DNA of 64,000 nucleotides from Cladopsammia gracilis (Eukaryota; Cnidaria; Anthozoa; Scleractinia; Dendrophylliidae): NCBI GenBank assembly GCA_022457155.1, contig JAJGOT010000291.1, positions 905,501 to 969,500 of the forward strand, read 5' to 3'. Shown piece by piece: positions 47,250 to 59,082 of this stretch (position 1 is its first letter; each line of letters starts with the position of its first letter). The notes under the pieces were generated by a model. It saw only the letters and a program-made list of their open reading frames with translations, ran no database searches and was not told where the DNA came from. The position numbers and the translations under genes were made by a program.

Positions 47250-47954
47250 AGTTTTAAAAACGGTATGCATAACTTATGTATGGGATTACACGGAAATCTT
47301 TCCGATATCAATACTATTTTCACTCGTTACTAGGCTCCCAATTTGACCCTTAAATCATAGCAAAAAGGTCATTTTTTGAAAGGAAAATCAAAATTTCGCG
47401 CATTTCTGCGTTACTTTTCTGAAATCCACACTCGGATTCCAGTACTGTGGTTACTATTCTATCTAGAAACGTTAAAATATTTTAATAACTTTAAAATTAA
47501 GTACCGTCATTTTGACCTTGAAGTGAGCAATTTTGTATAAAGGCTTGTTTGAAGTTCGACCGCGCGGTCATCGCTTTAACAACAAGCGCAATGTCAACAT
47601 CCACACTCGGTTTTGGAAAGACTGGAATCTATTAAATATTTTGGCGGGAAATTTGCTTTGGTTCGAGCCAAAAAAAACCTCCGTCATATTGCACTTTTCA
47701 GTCGCACGGTGCTTCGACTGAGTGCATTTTGGCTTACGTTCACCGCTTGTTCGTCTGTCATGGCTTGGCGGTGAGAACGAGGTAAATCAAAAGGAAAGCG
47801 GAAGTAAGATACTATAGCAAATGTCACCCAATTTGCCATGGCACAGGACCTATAAGCGGCATTTTACGGTTATAAAAAGGTGCAATTGTACTCGAGTGGA
47901 ATATGGCAAATCAGTTGAACTATAATTGACCATAATTAGACTGCTATAGCAGCC
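47250..47954. other. No feature recognised
   Basis: A 62-codon frame at 47533-47721 has no known motif. Confidence 0.35.
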
Positions 47955-48232
47955 GGGGGGGATACTCGGGTATATTTTGGGTGGGTATGTGCCGCCCGGG
48001 TCTCCAAATTTGGACCCCGTTTTAGAAAGAACTTGCACCCAAAATGATACACCGTTCTAGAAATAGGTCAATTTTTAATACCCCGTTCTAGAAAAAATGG
48101 CTGCTGATAATCTGAAGCTTTCGTGCGTTCGAAGTATTATACTCCGTTCTAGGAAACGTCTCTAAAATGGATACCCCGTTAGGCGGCACATACCCGTATA
48201 TGTATTTTGGGGGAGTACCCCCTGGGTATAGC
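47955..48232. mobile_element. CCCGGG-terminus MITE, CCGTTCTAGAAA subfamily, copy 1
   Basis: GGGGGGATACTCGGGTATAT at the left, GGGGGAGTACCCCC at the right. Interior repeats CCGTTCTAGAAA and GCGGCACATACC. Confidence 0.7.
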
Positions 48233-48337
48233 AGTCTCTCTCTGGATACTCTCAAATAAAGCAAGGACCACTTGGACAAACAGCACGGCGAAGTGAAGCC
48301 TGATCTTGGTGATGATCAGGATCAGCAGTATTGAATA

Positions 48338-48600
48338 AAACTCAATTATAAAACTAAATGTAAGGCTGATCGGCCAGCTATAAAGGGTATTTTATTGCCC
48401 AATATTTCGGTTAGGCAAAACTAACCTTCATCAGGGGCTACAAAGAGCTAAATAAAAATAAGGCGACCGTCTTATTCCATTTTTACTTAGCTCTTTGTAG
48501 CCCCTGATGAAGGTTAGTTTTGCCTAACCGAAATATTGGGCAATAAAATACCCTTTATAGCTGTCCGATCAGCCTTGCATTTAGTTTTATAATTAAGTTT
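48338..48600. mobile_element. Palindromic element with CTGATGA and GAAATATTGGGC blocks
   Basis: Arms of about 115 bases (AATTATAAAACTAAATG outward, GTAGCCCCTGATGAAGG inward) around a centre near 48468. Each arm holds CTGATGA, a GGTTAG/CTAACC stem and GAAA. Confidence 0.8.
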
Positions 48601-48604
48601 TTCC

Positions 48605-48722
48605 CTCTGGATAGTCGAACGGGCGATCGAGCAAATACGCAATCGGCGATCGACCGAGAAAGCACGTTTGCTCGCTGCAGTTTCGGGGAGCTTGTTTTCC
48701 CGATTAGCTCGCCCGTTTGAAT
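48605..48722. repeat. CGAACGGGCGA inverted-end fragment
   Basis: TCGAACGGGCGATCGAGC and inverted GCTCGCCCGTTTGA enclose about 80 bases. Possible small MITE. Confidence 0.45.
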
Positions 48723-49246
48723 GACCGAAAAGGGACAGTCGGCAGTCTAAAATTGATCAAATGATCTACACTTTATTTTAACAAGAACAGTTACCGCGCA
48801 AACTATGATTAAAAATTAAGTAATTGCATGTTCAAGGATTTTGCCATCCATCACATTCAACATGAATTATGGTTGTACGCGTATTTTAGCGGTGTTTTAG
48901 GGCCGCGTAGCTCAATTTCGTAAAGTAAGACACTCACCTTGATATTAGCGCCAATAAGAGTTACTAGGGACTCACCAGATGATGTGACCGTTTATAGTGG
49001 TATAAACATACAATAAAGTTTGGTGACCGCGTCCGCTTATTAAATAGAGATCACCGCTCAAAGGTCAAGTTAACATTGAATGACCGCCTAATAGAGGTTG
49101 AGTGTATTGCGAAATTCTCCTCGAATATCACATTGCAAATATGAAGAATGAACACTTAGGAACTATCTGCAAGGGCCGTGAACGGACAATGCAAGGGCGT
49201 GGGATGGTGGATCTAGTCGGCAAATTTTATATAAATAGGAAATAAC
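48723..49246. other. No gene recognised
   Basis: About 49020-49110 has CCGCTTATTAAATAGAG and CCGCCTAATAGAGG, resembling one end of an unidentified DNA element. Confidence 0.35.
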
Positions 49247-49324
49247 AAATCAAGCGAGGCTGACTGTACAACTGGGATTACATGAATACATAATCCCAGC
49301 TGTACAGTGAGCCTTGCTTGATTT
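49247..49324. repeat. Short hairpin, AAATCAAGCGAGGCT arms
   Basis: AAATCAAGCGAGGCTGACTG and a near-perfect inverse around an ATGAATACAT loop. Confidence 0.7.
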
Positions 49325-49429
49325 TGAAGGCTGGTCTAGTCTTGGTCTGGCCAGCCGAAATATTGGAAAAAGCAAAATATAGTCGACTCCCGATAACTCG
49401 AACCCTCGCTAACTCGAACCTCGAGCTAA

Positions 49430-50013
49430 TGCATGGTTCAATTCCTACAGTTACCATCCCCCCCGGGCAACGGGACAAAGTCGGCCCTTGTGGCCCGGGG
49501 ATGGGGAATTTTGCAAGTAGTCTTGTCCCGGTGGCAGGGGGTGGGAATAATCTAGGTGCACAAGGAATTATGGGGCGAAAATTTCGTCGAAGCACATGGT
49601 GGACGACATGACTCAACAAGCGGACTTCATTGCCACTCAGTGGATGATGTGAAGTGTTGGGAAGAACACATCAGTACACGAAACAACCTCAAGAGAGGAG
49701 CGATGAAAGCAAAAGAAACACCGCGCGAGCAAGGAAGAAAAACAACAGGAGAGATGCTTCCTGATCTTTGTAGCCATACGAGTCTAGCTAAGTCCAGTCC
49801 ATGTCTATTTTGTAAACTGTTCGGTGGATTTATATAACAAATATTTCTGTCTTCTTGAGAAACGGTGCAGCTTGCTGTTGAGTGTCCCGGGGGTGGGGAA
49901 TTACTTCTTTCTTTGTGCCCGGGGGTGGGGAATAGGACGCCAGGTGAAGAAAAAATGACAAATCCCCGGGGGTGTGCCCGGGGTGATGGTAACTGCAGGA
50001 ATTGAACCATGCA
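49430..50013. mobile_element. TAA-flanked MITE inside the pogo fossil
   Basis: TGCATGGTTCAATTCCT and its inverse, flanked by TAA at 49427-49429 and 50014-50016. Removing it restores the host CTAACTCG repeat. 584 bp, with no transposase. Confidence 0.85.
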
Positions 50014-50393
50014 TAACTCGTACCAAAATCGATTTCCCCTGGATTTCCGTCATACGTTTATTGTAATTTTTCCCTCGGTAACTCGAACCCTCGATAACTC
50101 GAACCTCCCGCTAACTCGAAGCAATTTTCGTTTCCCTTCAGGTCATTTTCTATATAATTCTACTCTCGATAACTTGAACCACGTTTGTCAAGACGTGACA
50201 AGTAAAAAAGTACAGTATTGTAGTCCGAAACATTGAATTTATTTTGAAGCAGCCGGGTATTCTGTCTTTTGTTGCGTTACAAAAAAATGTGTCAGTCCAG
50301 TTCAGATTTCGCTAGCTTAGTATCTTCATCAAGCTTTGCCGCTTAACTCCTTCTTCAAAATGTCAATAAATTTCTTGTGTTCCTTAAATCGAA

Positions 50394-50591
50394 GTGCAGT
50401 GTGCATGGCACTTGCATCCCTTTCCCCATCTTGAAGAGGAGGATGAGGTTGTGATTGATGAGCCGCCCCCGAAAAGCGCCTCAAAACAAGAACTGTGCCA
50501 CGCCATTGACGTACTACAGACGTTCAGTTTGTTTGTAGAGGATGATTTCGATTCTTTCAAATCCAACGTTAGAAACAGGATCGAACGATAG
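50394..50591 (+). pseudogene. Transposase C-terminal fragment (Tigger/pogo-like)
   Basis: See the enclosing element. Only the acidic linker and the terminal helical segment remain, ending in TAG at 50589-50591. The upstream DDE catalytic domain and the N-terminal CENP-B-like helices are missing. Confidence 0.6.
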
Positions 50592-50667
50592 TAATAAATT
50601 AGTTAAGATGCGTCAGGGCGTATTAACTGACTATTTCTCGCCGAAAAGTAAAAGTAACTCTACCCTC

Positions 50668-51030
50668 CGCCCGGGGGGGGGGGGGGGGTGTGGGCGTTTG
50701 GGGGGGACTCCCATATAACAATAAAGGGGTGCTCGACTGCTCATCGTACCTTTTAGGGGTCAAAATTTGTAGATTGGTACCGCTTAGGGTGCTGACATCT
50801 AAAATGACCACCATTAGATTAATCGCGGTACCTTTTAGGGTATTAAGCCATAAAAATATGACAAAATATGACATGTGATGTTTCAGAATTGGTTCCTCTT
50901 AGGGGTAAAAATTCATTTGAGCCACGCCCAATAAACGAGATTCTGGTACCTTATAGGGTGTTTTTCGAAAATTTCGATTCCGACGAACACCCCGTCATTT
51001 TTATATGGGAGTCCCCCCCCCCGGGAGCCT
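50668..51030. mobile_element. CCCGGG-terminus MITE, GGTACC subfamily, copy 2
   Basis: Poly-G left end, GGGGGACTCCCATATAAC, multiple GGTACC sites, right end ATTTTTATATGGGAGT with a C run. Pairs with 37890-38175. Confidence 0.8.
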
Positions 51031-52379
51031 ACCCTGTGTTCCAGAGGGTTTTTATTTTTAGTGAAAACCGGCAAGTTTGAGCGACAACGAGGCGCAACGC
51101 GCCGAAAAAAAAGTACTGTTTTCAGCTTTGCTTCAGATATTTTAAACTTCAATGACACCAACAATAAAATTTGGTATCCGGGCGCACTCGTCTATGACAA
51201 ACTTTGGATCATAACTTTATCGGCTTTAAAGCGATGCCTATAAAAATTTGCGAAAACTTACAGCTATTATTTAGTTATAGTATGAAAGAATTCGATTTAA
51301 CTGGGAAAAAGTATACCAGTTTCTGTGCACTGGTAGAGTATTTGTTAACAAAACTGGACCATTATTTTAAGGTTTCCATTGAAACAAATATGTTTTTTGG
51401 CTTTTCAAAGTGATACTAAAAATAGGTGACAGTGTTCCTTTAAATGAATCCACTTTTTGATCAAAATCGTACCCAGTGAAACATTTTGCTGTGATATATT
51501 TGTGTTAAATTTCTGGAATCAGCTTACATTGACTGGGGTACACATGACTTTGAATGAAATTTTTAAGAGCTAGGTTTAAAGAAGGAATAGGAGAAAGAAA
51601 ATGATTTTTGGAACACCAACAGACAGTTGATACCCACGTAAAAGTACCCCGGGTTGCTAGTGGACTATTTTGGTGTCCATCCATTAATTATTAACTACAA
51701 ATTCTAATTTTAAAACTTCATTCAGTTAAATCTTCAATATTTCTTATTGATGAATTTACAAAACACCCCATAACATAGATTCACGAGATGAGCATAGAGT
51801 TTTTGGATTGCTTGAAACGTGAACGAGTTATTTGTTCTGGGAGCTTCTTGCCCGCCCACATATTTTCATTAACTTCCATGTCAAGTGGCGGAAAATGGCG
51901 TTCAGATGGAGCCCCGCCTTAATACATATCCTTACCAAGTTTCAGCAAAATCGTTAGAGCAGAAGTGCGGAAGTATTAAGGCCATCAAAATTGAGCCCTA
52001 AAATTCTTTTGAAATTTGTAACATACTTGATGCTCTTTGACAAAACAATCCACGAAACCAAATTTCTGGGAGAACCTTCCCAATGCTTAATTGCTGATTG
52101 CAAATCGTGCGAACCGTTAAAAGATATTCATAAGTTCTGTTAATATTATAAAATGCTTCACAATCTGCTCAAATCTCCAACGGCTGCGTTTCCATCCTTT
52201 TTCGAAAAATTAAACAGCAGTTTGATGTCAAACTCCTTCCACACTAATTTCAAGGTACTGCAAATACTTTTGCATCTATTTTTTTTTTGTTTAGAAGCGC
52301 TTTCAATTGGAGAAATAGTTGTTGGGATTATAAGCTTCTCCGCAACTGAGCTAAGGAGAAGCTGACAAGCAGTTTTCAG
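51031..52379. other. No gene recognised
   Basis: Frames here are short and lack motifs. The region is AT-rich intergenic sequence. Confidence 0.35.
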
Positions 52380-52620
52380 AATAGACCATTTTACAGTTGT
52401 GTGTTTGGTGACCTGGCCTTTGAATGGAAACGAGGCTGGAGGTGACCTTGTTTTGATACAGACCTTAGTGCTTTTCATATGTAATAATGTTTTTCTCATG
52501 CTAACTAGCTAAATTTACATATGAAAAGCACTAAGTTCTGTATCATAACAAGATCACCTCCAGTCTCGCTTCCATTCAAAGGCCAGGTCACCAAGCACAC
52601 AACTGTAAAATGGTCTATTT
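52380..52620. mobile_element. Palindromic MITE with ATAGACCATTTTACAG ends
   Basis: Arms of about 100 bases (AATAGACCATTTTACAGTTG and inverse; inner CATATGAAAAGCACTAAG). Overlapping frames on both strands are artefacts of this symmetry. Confidence 0.85.
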
Positions 52621-53207
52621 TTTTATGAACCCAGCCTTTCCTTGCGACAACTCGGAAGCGACAACTGACTTAAAAGCGACAACGTGTAAAAAGTTATATC
52701 GGGAGAGGTAGTGAATTCTAAATTTCGTGCGGCTACTAACAAAGTATGAATAACCGCTTAGAAATTCGTAAAGTTCGTTCACCCCCTTCCATGTTTTAAT
52801 ACAACTTAAGGCTCTCTAGGAATGGAATCAACATTTTGGAAGCGACAATGTGTGACCCTTATCTGCTTCCGTAGTACGTATATAAAGCTGACGAATTACA
52901 TATCAATCTCGGCATTTCAAACCTTTTACCAAACAGATCGCATTAATAACGCCCTATCCAGCCCTATCCAGACCAAGGTAAATTCAACGGGGTGGTGGAG
53001 GGGACAGATATGTCATGATTACGACAGTTGCACTCAGTAGTTGTACTGTTAATCAATAAGCGTATTATTATTTACTATCGTTTCTCTACAGTGTCATTTC
53101 AGTTAGTTTTTAAACCGCGTTAAGTGTCTGTTGTACAAAGTGACAACACATTTTTTGTTTACTTTGTGATCATAGGTCCTTCGGTGTCCAGAGCAGAATG
53201 CCTCGTG
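52621..53207. other. Downstream flank of the secreted-protein gene
   Basis: Early part has spaced GCGACAAC repeats (52648-52692). No gene recognised. Confidence 0.35.
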
Positions 53208-53435
53208 CTATTTAGATGGACAGTGTGTTACTTCCTCAGACAGGCAACAATCAAAATCTTGCATTCCAAAAATGCTACATTCAATTCCACTGCAGTTATC
53301 ATAAGTGTATATTCTTTCCCCAATCTTGTAGTGCTGGCCTTCAAAGTAGCATCCCCCTGTTGCTGGTCTTCCATGAGCTTGCTCGGTTAGGAACATAAAC
53401 GCTATAGCGCAGAGTACAACACATAGGAATGCCAT
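53208..53435 (-). CDS. Small secreted cysteine-rich protein
   Basis: The frame of 75 codons starts at ATG 53435, just after a splice acceptor (TTTTTCAG at about 53440), so a leader exon probably lies upstream. Residues 1-22 form a clear signal peptide: a hydrophobic run AFLCVVLCAIAFMFL followed by a small-residue cleavage region. The mature part has six cysteines in the order C, C, C, CC, C, starting GGCYFEGQHYKIGE. This resembles a single short VWC-like module; secreted cysteine-rich peptides of this size are common in cnidarians and include developmental, immune and venom components. No specific function is claimed. A complete stop is present. It is the only plausible gene between 40 and 61 kb. 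Confidence 0.65.
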   Translation of the reverse strand: MAFLCVVLCAIAFMFLTEQAHGRPATGGCYFEGQHYKIGERIYTYDNCSGIECSIFGMQDFDCCLSEEVTHCPSK

Positions 53436-53944
53436 CGATCTGAAAAATAAAACGTAAAAGATAAACGATAGTTAATTTCTACCACAGAAAAGAATGCTAT
53501 TAAATAACTGCGGCTACATGAACTGGCACAGTCGACGCGATTTGTCGGGCTGGATATTTGCCAGCCCGGTTTTAGAAATTACCTATTTGCCTGCGCGATA
53601 TAGTGGGTTCACACTACACACTATGTCCGCCTTAAGTAGACTTAACCTAAGTTGACCTAAGTCAGCCTAAGTCTGCTTAAGCGTTCAAACAGATATTTAT
53701 GGTATAATTATTGTCCGTTACACAATGTATGTTATGGTGATCTGGCTTACCCATGGGAAGGGTACTAGATGGAGGAGAGAGAGGGATGTATGGGTCGATG
53801 AATCGGTGGAGCATGAAACGCCTAAGAGAGGGGAAGTCGGGTCCGAACGTTTCATATTAACAAGTTGGCTCATGGGAGCCTTTGATTCACGTTTGCCGTC
53901 GGCCGTTTGCCGTTTCCGACGTTCACGTTCGTAAATAACGCGAG
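53436..53944. other. Upstream flank of the secreted-protein gene
   Basis: Repeated AAGT(C/T)-AGCCTAAGT words at 53625-53680 and two overlapping opposite-strand frames. No gene recognised. Confidence 0.3.
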
Positions 53945-54039
53945 TCAACCTAGTCCCCAGAGCCTTCTCCGCTTTTTCAAATTCAAAATGGCGCCATTTT
54001 GAATTTGAAAAAGCGGAGAAGCTCTGGGGACTAGGTTGA
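53945..54039. mobile_element. CCCCAGAGC palindromic MITE, copy 2
   Basis: TCAACCTAGTCCCCAGAGCC with near-perfect inverse, centre AAAATGGCGCCATTTT. 95 bp. Confidence 0.85.
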
Positions 54040-55463
54040 ACGTGAGTATTTGTTTCGATGCTATTTTAAATCGTTCTGTTGTACTGACAGCTCTTTAAAC
54101 ACCCCCGCGTTTCGTCCAACTATCGAGGACTTCATTAGCGTACGAGAAATAAACAAGTTTTACAATTTTAGTTCGCACAATGCTGCTCACTAATTTAGCT
54201 TTAAACAAAAAAATGTCAGAAAAGCTGTCACATTTTACGAAATAAATCTCTAATACATCTAAAAATCTTAAAAAAGGAGCAGTATGAACCAGTAACATTT
54301 GCTTTAGTCAATACTTTAGATAATCGTTTTCTTGTATTTATATTTTGAGCGAGTTTACGTACAACAATTTGCAGGCATTTACAGTCGCATTTCGCAGCAG
54401 ACTTTAAACAGCAAGTCACCGTTTGCGAAAATGCGATGCTAAATTAATCTCTATTAATTCAGCCAAAAAAATCTCGTCACCTATCAAGGAAACTGAATCA
54501 CTCGTATAGCCACGCCTTTTTCTGATAAACGAAAATTGCAAGGAAACTGATTTTCTTATGCATGTCGGGGGATTGAATGTGTTCAGCGAAGAGCAAACGT
54601 GGTCAAGGCACATAGTAGAACAGAGATAACTGAAAGAAAATTTCAAGAAAAAGAAGCTCAAAGAAATTTAACTGAACAAATATCTCTACAAAGCATTGTG
54701 GTATTAAATCATGAAAGCACGTTTGCACGAGGGCCAAACACTATAAAACAGGCGCACAAACCAAGCGGTGCGAATATCGATTGCTTTAAACACCTTTGTA
54801 AGATGTCGACTGAAGGAAATGATCCATTATGTGCAGATGTACATGATGCTTAATAATAATAATTAAGATGACCAGTTGCAAAGTGACATTTATACGGCAG
54901 ATACCCTGCTAACAGAGTCCTCGTTTATTTTCCTATAATAATGGGGAAGAAGAAGATCGAAGGGGACTGTGATGTTGTTATGGCTACGGATGTGACCGCA
55001 AGGTATCGGTAACGTGTTTTCATCGAGTTATGAATACATGGGGAAAGTTTGGAGACCATACACGAGAGATGAAAAAGAGTTTCTCGGCGAGTAGCCGAAA
55101 GCAACTGTCACGTACTATGAATAACTCGATAAATTTAAAAGTTAAAACAGTTAAAAGTTTGAACTACTGTACACTATTTTTTATACAAGAACCTTTTTTA
55201 TAAGAACATGCTAAGAATATACCCAGGCTGAAATTTATGTAAAACACGTCTCTATTTATCATGTTAATAATGAGCTAAAACAGTATACAAGTCTTTTTCC
55301 ATTTTATAACAGCAAGCGAAATTTGTAGATCTTCGTCTTTATTAATATATAAATTATTATTAAATTAATATTATTGCTTTCTTCTTATTCAGAACAATGA
55401 TTTACTGAATTTCAGTATCATTTATCTTAAAAACGGGCTAAAAACGTTTTCAGGCTCAAATAG
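54040..55463. other. No gene recognised
   Basis: Several 60-85 codon frames on both strands without known motifs. No repeat termini identified. Confidence 0.35.
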
Positions 55464-55925
55464 CCCCCCCGGGGGGGGGGGGGGCTGGGGGGGTACTCTG
55501 CAAACTTTTGGGTGGGGGTGTGCCGCTGGGACACTGAGACCCTTCACCTATACTAGACCATTTTAGCTGCATTTTGCAATCCTATTCTAGACTAAACACC
55601 GAAAAACCCTACCCTATCCTAGACCTATTCCAGACTCGCTATTTTCGAGAAACTCGTTGACTATCACAGTTATTAGTTAACAGTTGTCTGTAAAAATGCC
55701 GTACTACCCGCCGTACCGATTTTTAAATGCGATTTGCCAGTAAACCTTGTCTAGACTAAATTTCTTCACACAACTGATCAGTTTCGCTGAAATTGATACC
55801 CTATTCTAGACCAAAAATCTCTGATAACTATACCCTATCCCAGACTAAACTGTCTGAAAACCATACCCTTCACAGCGGCACATACCTATATAGCTCATTT
55901 ATGGGAGTACCCCCCCCCCGGGAAT
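55464..55925. mobile_element. CCCGGG-terminus MITE, CCGTTCTAGAAA subfamily, copy 2
   Basis: CCCCCCGGGGGGGG start, GGGGGTACTCTGC, internal CCTA(T/C)TCTAGAC repeats and GCGGCACATACC, ending GGGAGTACCCCCCCC. Confidence 0.8.
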
Positions 55926-57453
55926 AGCCCAGCCCAAAATTAGACGTTCGTATATGAAAAAGAATGTAATTATTCTACAACAGGGTGTAATTCAATCTAT
56001 AACATTGGCTATAGAATCAAGAAAAGACTAAATTCTTAGTAATTCTCCAGATCAGAAATGGACAAAACACTGATAAGTGATCACTCCATACCTAAAAGTG
56101 TCGTTTGGGACCAGTTTCTTGTTAAGCACTTCACACATGTTTTTCTGCTTCAATCTCGACCCTTTTCCCTCTTGTTTTTTGGCGGTGGCTACACACTATT
56201 TCTTTCGATGCGTCGCTATTAGGGAATAATGTAGGCTACTATCAGCTTTTATGTGTATTATCCAGAAATTATGCTCAGAAGAGCAGTGTGACAGGTAGAC
56301 GTCTTTAGACATCTGCCTGCAGTTTGACAGGCAGACATCTGTCAACTGTAAGACTGCAAAACAGTCCGTATTTTTGCGCGAGTCGACCGAAAAAAACCGC
56401 TATAGCTGAAGCGGCGGAAAAGAACTGGAACGAGTGCATGAGGCTCGCGCGCGAGGATCGGCGCTTTGCGTCTTCTCCTCGAGCCTAGTCTAGTCTACTA
56501 TGAAGAAGAAGAAGAAGAAGAAACCTTTACTTATATTAATTATTAAGTGTCATAAAATTCTAGTACATCACAATACTAATTGAGGACACTAAAACAAAGA
56601 GTGGATTTCCTATGGGCATACGTATCATTGCTATGCTTAGCATTAGCATCTTATTCCTATTTTTACCACTCTTTGATTTGCGTTAATCAAAGACTCCATT
56701 GAGTGATGCATGATGGAAGGTGTGAAAATTTGCATATTTGTCTCCTTCTGCTGTAACTAGTGCAACGAGTTAAAAAGGGAAAAGCCCTGGGAACGAGGTT
56801 GCAGAACCGCCTGGCCTTCTCAGCTCAGCGCGAGGTCCACCGCGGTCAAACATCCGAGGCGTTTTTCGTTTTGTTTAGTGGGATTTTATTTAATATTAAA
56901 TGGAAATATGGACAAGGATGTATAAAAAAATTAGTTGACGTTACTATCTTTTAATTTTTCTCAAAATGATGAGCTTTTTTCCGTTGAAAACTGACAAAAA
57001 CCCTTTGCGCGTGATCGAAATTATGTTGCCAAATGGCGCCGACAATTCTGCAGTTCACCGTTTTTAAACGCAAAGAACTTTTTTGGTAAACTTTCAAAAC
57101 GTTTGGTAAATTGACAGTTTATATTGGCAATATATTAAAATTTAAACAGCGAAAATGACAACCTTAACTTTTAAGTACTTTGCTTAACTTTTGCAAATTT
57201 CTCTCGTTTGACCGAGGACCTGTTCCTCGTACTCACGCTCTGGCGGCTAAAAGGGCCAGATAGCTCTGGGGAAAACAATACGGAGCTCTGAGAACCACAG
57301 TTAAAAAAAGGCAAACAAATAATCATCATGATAAAATGTAAGAATTTGTCTCAACCATCTTTCTCCTTTGCAGAGCTGCGAGGCTCTTATCAGTGAAGAA
57401 AAAATATTTCCCTCAAATTTTCTTTTTTTCTGTTCGCCCCAGCTCAGGCATCT
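55926..57453. other. No gene recognised
   Basis: Contains GACAGGTAGACGTC/GACAGGCAGACATC short repeats (56288-56345), a GAA run (56501-56522) and a half copy of the CCCCAGAGC MITE (57225-57285). Confidence 0.4.
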
Positions 57454-58916
57454 GTTACGCCACAAAATGTAATAACTGACGCAAAATGTAATAGTAACCC
57501 AAAATGTAATAACTTTTGACACAAAATGTAATAAACTCGGTAACCCGAAATGTAATAACTTTTGACCCAAAATGTAATAAAAAAACTCGGTAACCCAAAA
57601 TGTAATAACTTTTGACGCAAAATGTAATAAACTAAAGTAACGCAAAATGTAATGAATTTGACGTAAAATGTAATAACTTTAGTTTTGTCCTAGCTCAATG
57701 GGGCAGTACGCCACCTAAAAATCAAGCTGTACACGTCATCGATCACGTGACTAGATCGAAAATCTACTATTTCCGTTTTATTATACAAGTCAACTACCAA
57801 ATTTGGCAACCACAGCCAAGACAGTAAGCCAAACATCGTCTATGAATCAAATGGTGTGACGTCATCAATCACGTGACTAGATCGATCTTTTTAAAAATCT
57901 TTGAAATTTATAAATTGGCATACAGTAAAATTCCGAAAATAAGCCACGGGGCTTAAACTTTTCAAAGGACTACTTCGAGGGTTTTATATTCGGTTGGGGC
58001 TTTTATAGGAAGGCTTATTATAGAAGGGAACTTTACAAAATAGGTTAGGGTTGACAGCAAAAACAGCTTAAACACTCAGACTCTCGGTTATAAAAACTTA
58101 ACTTAAAAACTTTTTACAGGGTTACAGTGTTCAGCGAAAACGGAAAGGCGACATGAACACATTGTTGTTCCAGAGTCCGTCCAGAATTGTTCCCCTCGTT
58201 CGTGATAAAAAAGTGGATTAATTTGTGAGCGCCCTGCAGTACATACATTTTGTTTCAGCCGGTTTATTGATCTATGTTTGTTAACCTAGACTGCGTCGGC
58301 ACAGGCTACATGTTAACCGCGATTTCTCAGACTTTATTATATGCATAGAAGGAGACAACGTGAACTGTTATTGTGTTTGGCGTTATTTTTATTGCCGTTT
58401 TTAATCCTTTTGGAGCCATTTTGATATAGCTTTCTGTTCGTTACTTCAAAGGTTCAGGGGTTATATAATCTTCATCGCTCGGCAAACGCTTGATATCTAA
58501 CTTATAGTTTGCTGGAAGGGGCTTCTTACTCTCTTAAATATGGTTGCTAAGTGTTTCTGATTAATACGTTGACTTGTATAATTGAAACGGAGATATTAAC
58601 GATTTTCGATCTAGTCAAGTGATCGATGACGTGTAAAACTTGATTGATAGGTGGCGTTTGTCAGACTGAAGTTATTACATTTTAGGTCAAATTTATTACA
58701 TTTTGCGTTACTTTAGTTTATTACATTTTGCGTTAAAAGTTATTACATTTTGGGTTACCGAGTTTATTACATTTTGCGTCAAACGTTATCACACTTTTAG
58801 GTTACCGAGTTTATTACATTTTGCGTCAAAAGTTATTACATTTTGTGTCAAAAGTTATTACATTTTGGGTAACTCTTAATACATTTTGCAACTGTAATTA
58901 CATTTTGTGGCGTAAC
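57454..58916. mobile_element. Foldback element with AAAATGTAATAA arrays and 8-bp target duplication
   Basis: GTTACGCCACAAAATGTAAT at the left with exact inverse at the right, flanked by AGGCATCT at 57446-57453 and 58917-58924. Both arms (57454-57680 and 58668-58916) are tandem units of CAAAATGTAATAA in opposite orientation. The 8-bp duplication is hAT-like. The interior holds an end of another element (ACAGTAAAATTCCG, 57921). No transposase. Confidence 0.9.
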
Positions 58917-58952
58917 AGGCATCTCCGGAGGAGAGAGTGCCAATGTAATAAA

Positions 58953-59082
58953 CACTTAATGACTGGTCCCGAGGGAAACAGTGAATTTTGTTTCCCGATA
59001 ATCTCGAAGACGAAGTCGAGGGAAACATCGATATTCGAGGGAAACAAAATTCACTGTTTCCCAAGGGATCAGTCATTAAGTG
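58953..59082. mobile_element. Hairpin element, CACTTAATGACTGGTCCC arms
   Basis: CACTTAATGACTGGTCCC, GGGAAACAGTGAATTTTG and their inverses, with a GAAGACGAAGTCGAG loop. About 130 bp. Confidence 0.8.

Larger units (their letters stand above)
49380..50591 (+). mobile_element. pogo/Tigger-like transposon fossil
   Basis: The left end TAGTCGACTCCCGATAACTC is followed by repeated TAACTCGAACC, as in pogo-type termini. At 50394-50591 a frame of 65 codons ends like Tigger/jerky transposases: acidic run HLEEEDEVVIDEPPP, then a helical C-terminus with VLQTFSLF. The catalytic DDE core is absent, and the element is interrupted by the MITE at 49430-50013. Confidence 0.65.

Noticed and set aside
49278..50010. 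Frames of 93-127 codons on both strands
   Set aside because: They lie within a non-coding TAA-flanked MITE with G/C-rich repeats.
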